Shown: positions 31,018 through 33,327 of the stretch, in pieces | How positions within the stretch are numbered: position 1 is the first letter of the stretch | How the letters are laid out: each line of letters opens with the position of its first letter | DNA from: JANYGM01 sp043764015 | Lineage (GTDB): Bacteria > Bacteroidota > Bacteroidia > Cytophagales > Thermonemataceae | Direction of reading: 5' to 3' | Assembly (NCBI GenBank): GCA_043764015.1 | Contig: JAYUKY010000098.1 | Span: 1 to 33,327 of the forward strand | DNA length: 33,327 nt | Program-made: the position numbers and the translations under genes | Notes under the pieces: model-generated | What the model was told of the DNA's origin: nothing | Database searches by the model: none | The model's input: only the letters and a program-made list of their open reading frames with translations

Positions 31018-32785
31018 CCTGTTTAAGCCAATGACTACGCCCTTAAACGAAGCCCAGAACGTCAAGTATCAAAAGATACTAAACGCACCGCACCTAAAAA
31101 ACCATCTTCTCGTAAGAATGGAAAACCTTGCCATCACACAAACGCAAGGTATGCTGAACATAGTTTTGCCCAATGTTGCTTGTGATAATCTAGCGTTTAG
31201 TGTGAAAAACGTAGAATACACATCAGAAAATGATTATTATTGGTATGGAGACATACGAGAAGAAGAGGAAGGTCTTTGCCTTACTGGCACAATAATGCTC
31301 ATTGCCAAAAATGGACAAAAATACGGACAAATAAGCCTAGACGACCGCACTTTTGAATACCAAGAACTTGGTGGAAATTTGCAAGTGCTTTCTGAACATA
31401 ATAATGAGCTTTTAGCAAGTAAAGGCTGTGGTGTTGATAAACATACTCCTATTGCAACTGACCCACTCGTAACTGCACGTGCTAATTGTACTGGTGCATT
31501 TATTAGTACCGAAAGGGCAGGCACAATAAGAGTTTTGATACTTTATACGCCTGCCGCTGCTCTTTTTGAGCCTAATATCAACAACAGAGCAGATTTAGCT
31601 ATACAACAAACTAACCAATTTTTCAGAAATAGCAAAATACTACCTGAAAATGCACGTTTGGAATTGGCTGGGGTTGAACCTTTGAATTTTGTGGAAGATG
31701 ATATATCTCTTGATATCAAGCTACTAAGGAATAACATCACTGCTCAAAGCTATAGAAATACCTATAAAGCGGATATAGTTGTACTATTAACAAATAAATA
31801 TTATTTTGATTATTATGGAATGGTGGCTGAAATTGGACCACGTAATGCAGATGCTTATGCTATTGTAGAAACTTATACTTCTACGACTAATCAACGAGTA
31901 TTCGCTCATGAGATAGGGCATTTATTTGGGGGTAGGCATGATGTTGACCCTGATGCCAGTTCTGAAAGGGGACGTATCTTTGGAACAGGATTTCTGTATT
32001 TAAGACGAAACTGGACAATAATGGCTAATCAAGCTCTAAGAAGAGGTAGAATAGAAAATTTTTCTAACCCAAATGTCTATTACAAAAATAGAGCAACAGG
32101 TACTAACACTCGTAATAATGCTGCTAAAATCAACCAAACTGGTTTAACAGTAGCTGCGTTTAGACCTCCTGTGTTAAATGTCCTAATTCCGCCTTCTCCT
32201 TTTTCAATAGCTGTTTCCGCCCCTGTTAGTGCTACTGAATGCACTGTTGGTGTTGGTGCAAGTGCCAATATCACTTGTGGTACTGCGCCTTTTGATGTGA
32301 TTTGGGAAAATAGTCTTGACGGAATCACTTGGAATGCTGGTAGTAATTTTTCTACAACTAGTACTTTCCCCAGCTATCGTTTTGTTACTCCTTGTTTAGG
32401 AGTCAATACACAGTATTTTGTACGTGCTACCATAACAGACCAGCAAGGAGATATACGCATAGACCAAGCAATGATAGATATTATAGCGCAAAATACAGGT
32501 GGTTTGCGCACAGCTAGCGTGCCAAGATTCATTACTTCTGTTTACCCCAACCCTTTTGCTGAAAGCACAGTAGTAAAAGTAAATCTGCCACAAGCAGAAA
32601 CCATACAAATGGAACTTACCAATATGTATGGAACAATACGCAGAGTTTTACCTACGCAAGTCCTAGCTATTGGTGAGCATCAGATTACCATTGCTAGAGC
32701 AGGCTTGCCAGAAGGCTTGTATTCTCTTAGGCTAACTACAAGTAGTGGCTATGTAGAAACAAAGAACATAATAGTCACCCTCTAA
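30986..32785 (+). CDS. Metzincin-type zinc protease with T9SS C-terminal sorting domain (start disrupted)
   Basis: A secreted protease of the reprolysin/metzincin type. The 599-codon frame opens in the middle of its signal peptide, because a nine-G tract (30953-30961) puts the probable real ATG (30925) out of frame; restoring it adds 20 residues. Residues 1-180 are a likely prodomain. The catalytic domain begins near VRVLILYTPAA and holds HEIGHLFGGRHD (His308, Glu309, His312, His318), with a Met-turn candidate in NWTIMANQ. An Ig-like region (about 410-510) leads to a type A T9SS sorting domain (about 519-599, SVYPNPFAESTVVKV then GLPEGLYSLRLTTSSG). It would therefore cross the outer membrane by the gliding/T9SS route. 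A lipoprotein gene follows after 12 bp. Confidence 0.9.
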   Translation: MLTSLVYAQTNLFKPMTTPLNEAQNVKYQKILNAPHLKNHLLVRMENLAITQTQGMLNIVLPNVACDNLAFSVKNVEYTSENDYYWYGDIREEEEGLCLTGTIMLIAKNGQKYGQISLDDRTFEYQELGGNLQVLSEHNNELLASKGCGVDKHTPIATDPLVTARANCTGAFISTERAGTIRVLILYTPAAALFEPNINNRADLAIQQTNQFFRNSKILPENARLELAGVEPLNFVEDDISLDIKLLRNNITAQSYRNTYKADIVVLLTNKYYFDYYGMVAEIGPRNADAYAIVETYTSTTNQRVFAHEIGHLFGGRHDVDPDASSERGRIFGTGFLYLRRNWTIMANQALRRGRIENFSNPNVYYKNRATGTNTRNNAAKINQTGLTVAAFRPPVLNVLIPPSPFSIAVSAPVSATECTVGVGASANITCGTAPFDVIWENSLDGITWNAGSNFSTTSTFPSYRFVTPCLGVNTQYFVRATITDQQGDIRIDQAMIDIIAQNTGGLRTASVPRFITSVYPNPFAESTVVKVNLPQAETIQMELTNMYGTIRRVLPTQVLAIGEHQITIARAGLPEGLYSLRLTTSSGYVETKNIIVTL

Positions 32786-32797
32786 ATCCTTACGAAA

Positions 32798-33327
32798 ATG
32801 AAAAATATAATAATATTTTTTTGCTTGATAGTGGTGTTTGCAGGGTGTAAAAAAGAGGTAAATCCACTTTGGAAATTTCATTGGGGATATGCAACGGCAG
32901 ATATGAACGATAATATGTGGAGTGCTAATGGTTGTTATGCTCAAACGAATGGAAAAGATAGTATAGGGATTGTTTTTAATGCACGTGATGACGAACAAAT
33001 TCGTGAAAGTTTTTCAGTAAGTTCAATACCTTTAAAATTGGGTAAGCAATTTTTACCAAGCGAAATAAGTAGAAATGGGGGGGTACTAAAAGGAACTTAT
33101 ATGCGTTTTATGGTAGATGGAGATGATGATTTAACCTGCGCACAATATGGCAATCTGCACGATGCTGATTCTTTGCAAAATTGGGTAGATATTACAGAGT
33201 ACAACCCTCAAACCAAAGAGATAAAAGGAAAATTCAGTTGTAACCTTCTAAGAGACCCAGAAGGTGGGAATGCAGGTGAAAGATGCAAACCGTCAGACCC
33301 TGAGGTTATTCGCATCAGAAATGGTGT
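32798..33327 (+). CDS. Lipoprotein, cut off by the window end
   Basis: A 176-codon start of a lipoprotein gene. The signal peptide MKNIIIFFCLIVVFAGC ends in a lipobox (FAGC, Cys17). The visible mature part is beta-rich (WGYATADMNDNMWSANGCYA, DSIGIVFNARDDE, VDITEYNPQTKEIKGKFSCN). It resembles the small Ig-like DUF6252-type lipoproteins of Bacteroidota, in which 'I..YN...K.I.G.F' near the end is typical; this is recalled and tentative. Four cysteines beyond the lipobox (in NGCYA, LTCAQ, KFSCN and GERCK) might form disulfides. A G7 run lies at 33077-33083 within codons for NGGV and the frame passes through it intact. It lies 12 bp after the protease stop, so co-expression is likely. Confidence 0.85.
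   Translation, partial: MKNIIIFFCLIVVFAGCKKEVNPLWKFHWGYATADMNDNMWSANGCYAQTNGKDSIGIVFNARDDEQIRESFSVSSIPLKLGKQFLPSEISRNGGVLKGTYMRFMVDGDDDLTCAQYGNLHDADSLQNWVDITEYNPQTKEIKGKFSCNLLRDPEGGNAGERCKPSDPEVIRIRNG
33077..33083 (+). repeat. G7 homopolymer in the lipoprotein gene
   Basis: Seven Gs inside the coding region (AAT GGG GGG GTA). In frame as given. Listed because it is the second long G tract within 2.2 kb, in the gene next to the G9 switch candidate. Confidence 0.75.

Overview
The window comes from a low-GC member of the Bacteroidota, most likely the Cytophagia or a relative. Evidence for this includes a gliding/type IX secretion (T9SS) C-terminal sorting domain at about 32540-32785, several -7 elements of the Bacteroidota form TAnnTTTG, an RNase P RNA of Bacteroidota style, several families typical of that phylum (DUF3667, WG repeats, YwqK/MORN_2, GxxExxY), and AT-rich intergenic DNA full of palindromes. 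I cannot name the genus from sequence alone. No tRNA, rRNA, transposase, integrase, prophage or CRISPR array was seen, so this is a chromosomal segment of mostly ordinary genes with unusually rich intergenic repeats.

Layout. 1-5163: patatin-like phospholipase, an 800-bp non-coding stretch with palindromic repeats, a secreted MORN-type protein, purB (minus strand), and a single-pass membrane protein. 5168-5645: rnpB on the minus strand. 5763-5893: twin hairpins in the leader of an alkane monooxygenase gene (alkB, 5910-6998). 7066-10721, minus strand: a lipoprotein, an M20 dipeptidase preceded by seven 21-bp tandem repeats, a one-TM coiled protein and a DMT/DUF486 membrane protein. 10834-12345: lpxD and a GxxExxY nuclease-fold protein. 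12357-12835: an array of 80-bp hairpin repeats. 12850-17810: a serine hydrolase overlapping a WG-repeat protein by 4 bp, then a lipoprotein with membrane segments. 17816-18146: a large nested palindrome. 18160-25761, minus strand: recQ, mgtE, a TPR protein, a PAS/SpoIIE-type phosphatase and a DUF3667 protein. 26024-28388: an NlpC/P60 peptidase, an HNH endonuclease and an alpha/beta hydrolase. 28558-30768, minus strand: an M1 metallopeptidase. 30925-33327: a T9SS-type metzincin protease whose signal peptide is interrupted by a nine-G tract, followed by a lipoprotein that runs off the window.

Functional threads are loose. Housekeeping genes (purB, rnpB, lpxD, recQ, mgtE) sit among envelope and secreted proteins (serine hydrolase, NlpC/P60, M1 and metzincin proteases, several lipoproteins) and a hydrocarbon-oxidising enzyme. 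The few pairs likely to act together are the translationally coupled serine hydrolase and WG-repeat genes, and the metzincin with the lipoprotein 12 bp downstream.

The most interesting observation is the G9 tract inside the signal-peptide coding region of the metzincin. With eight Gs the ATG at 30925 reads straight into a textbook signal peptide and the protease; with the nine Gs present it stops after 30 codons. This has the layout of a phase-variable (contingency) locus, although a simple sequencing or assembly error in the homopolymer is the main alternative. Second in interest are the structured intergenic repeats, several of which keep their stems through compensatory differences.
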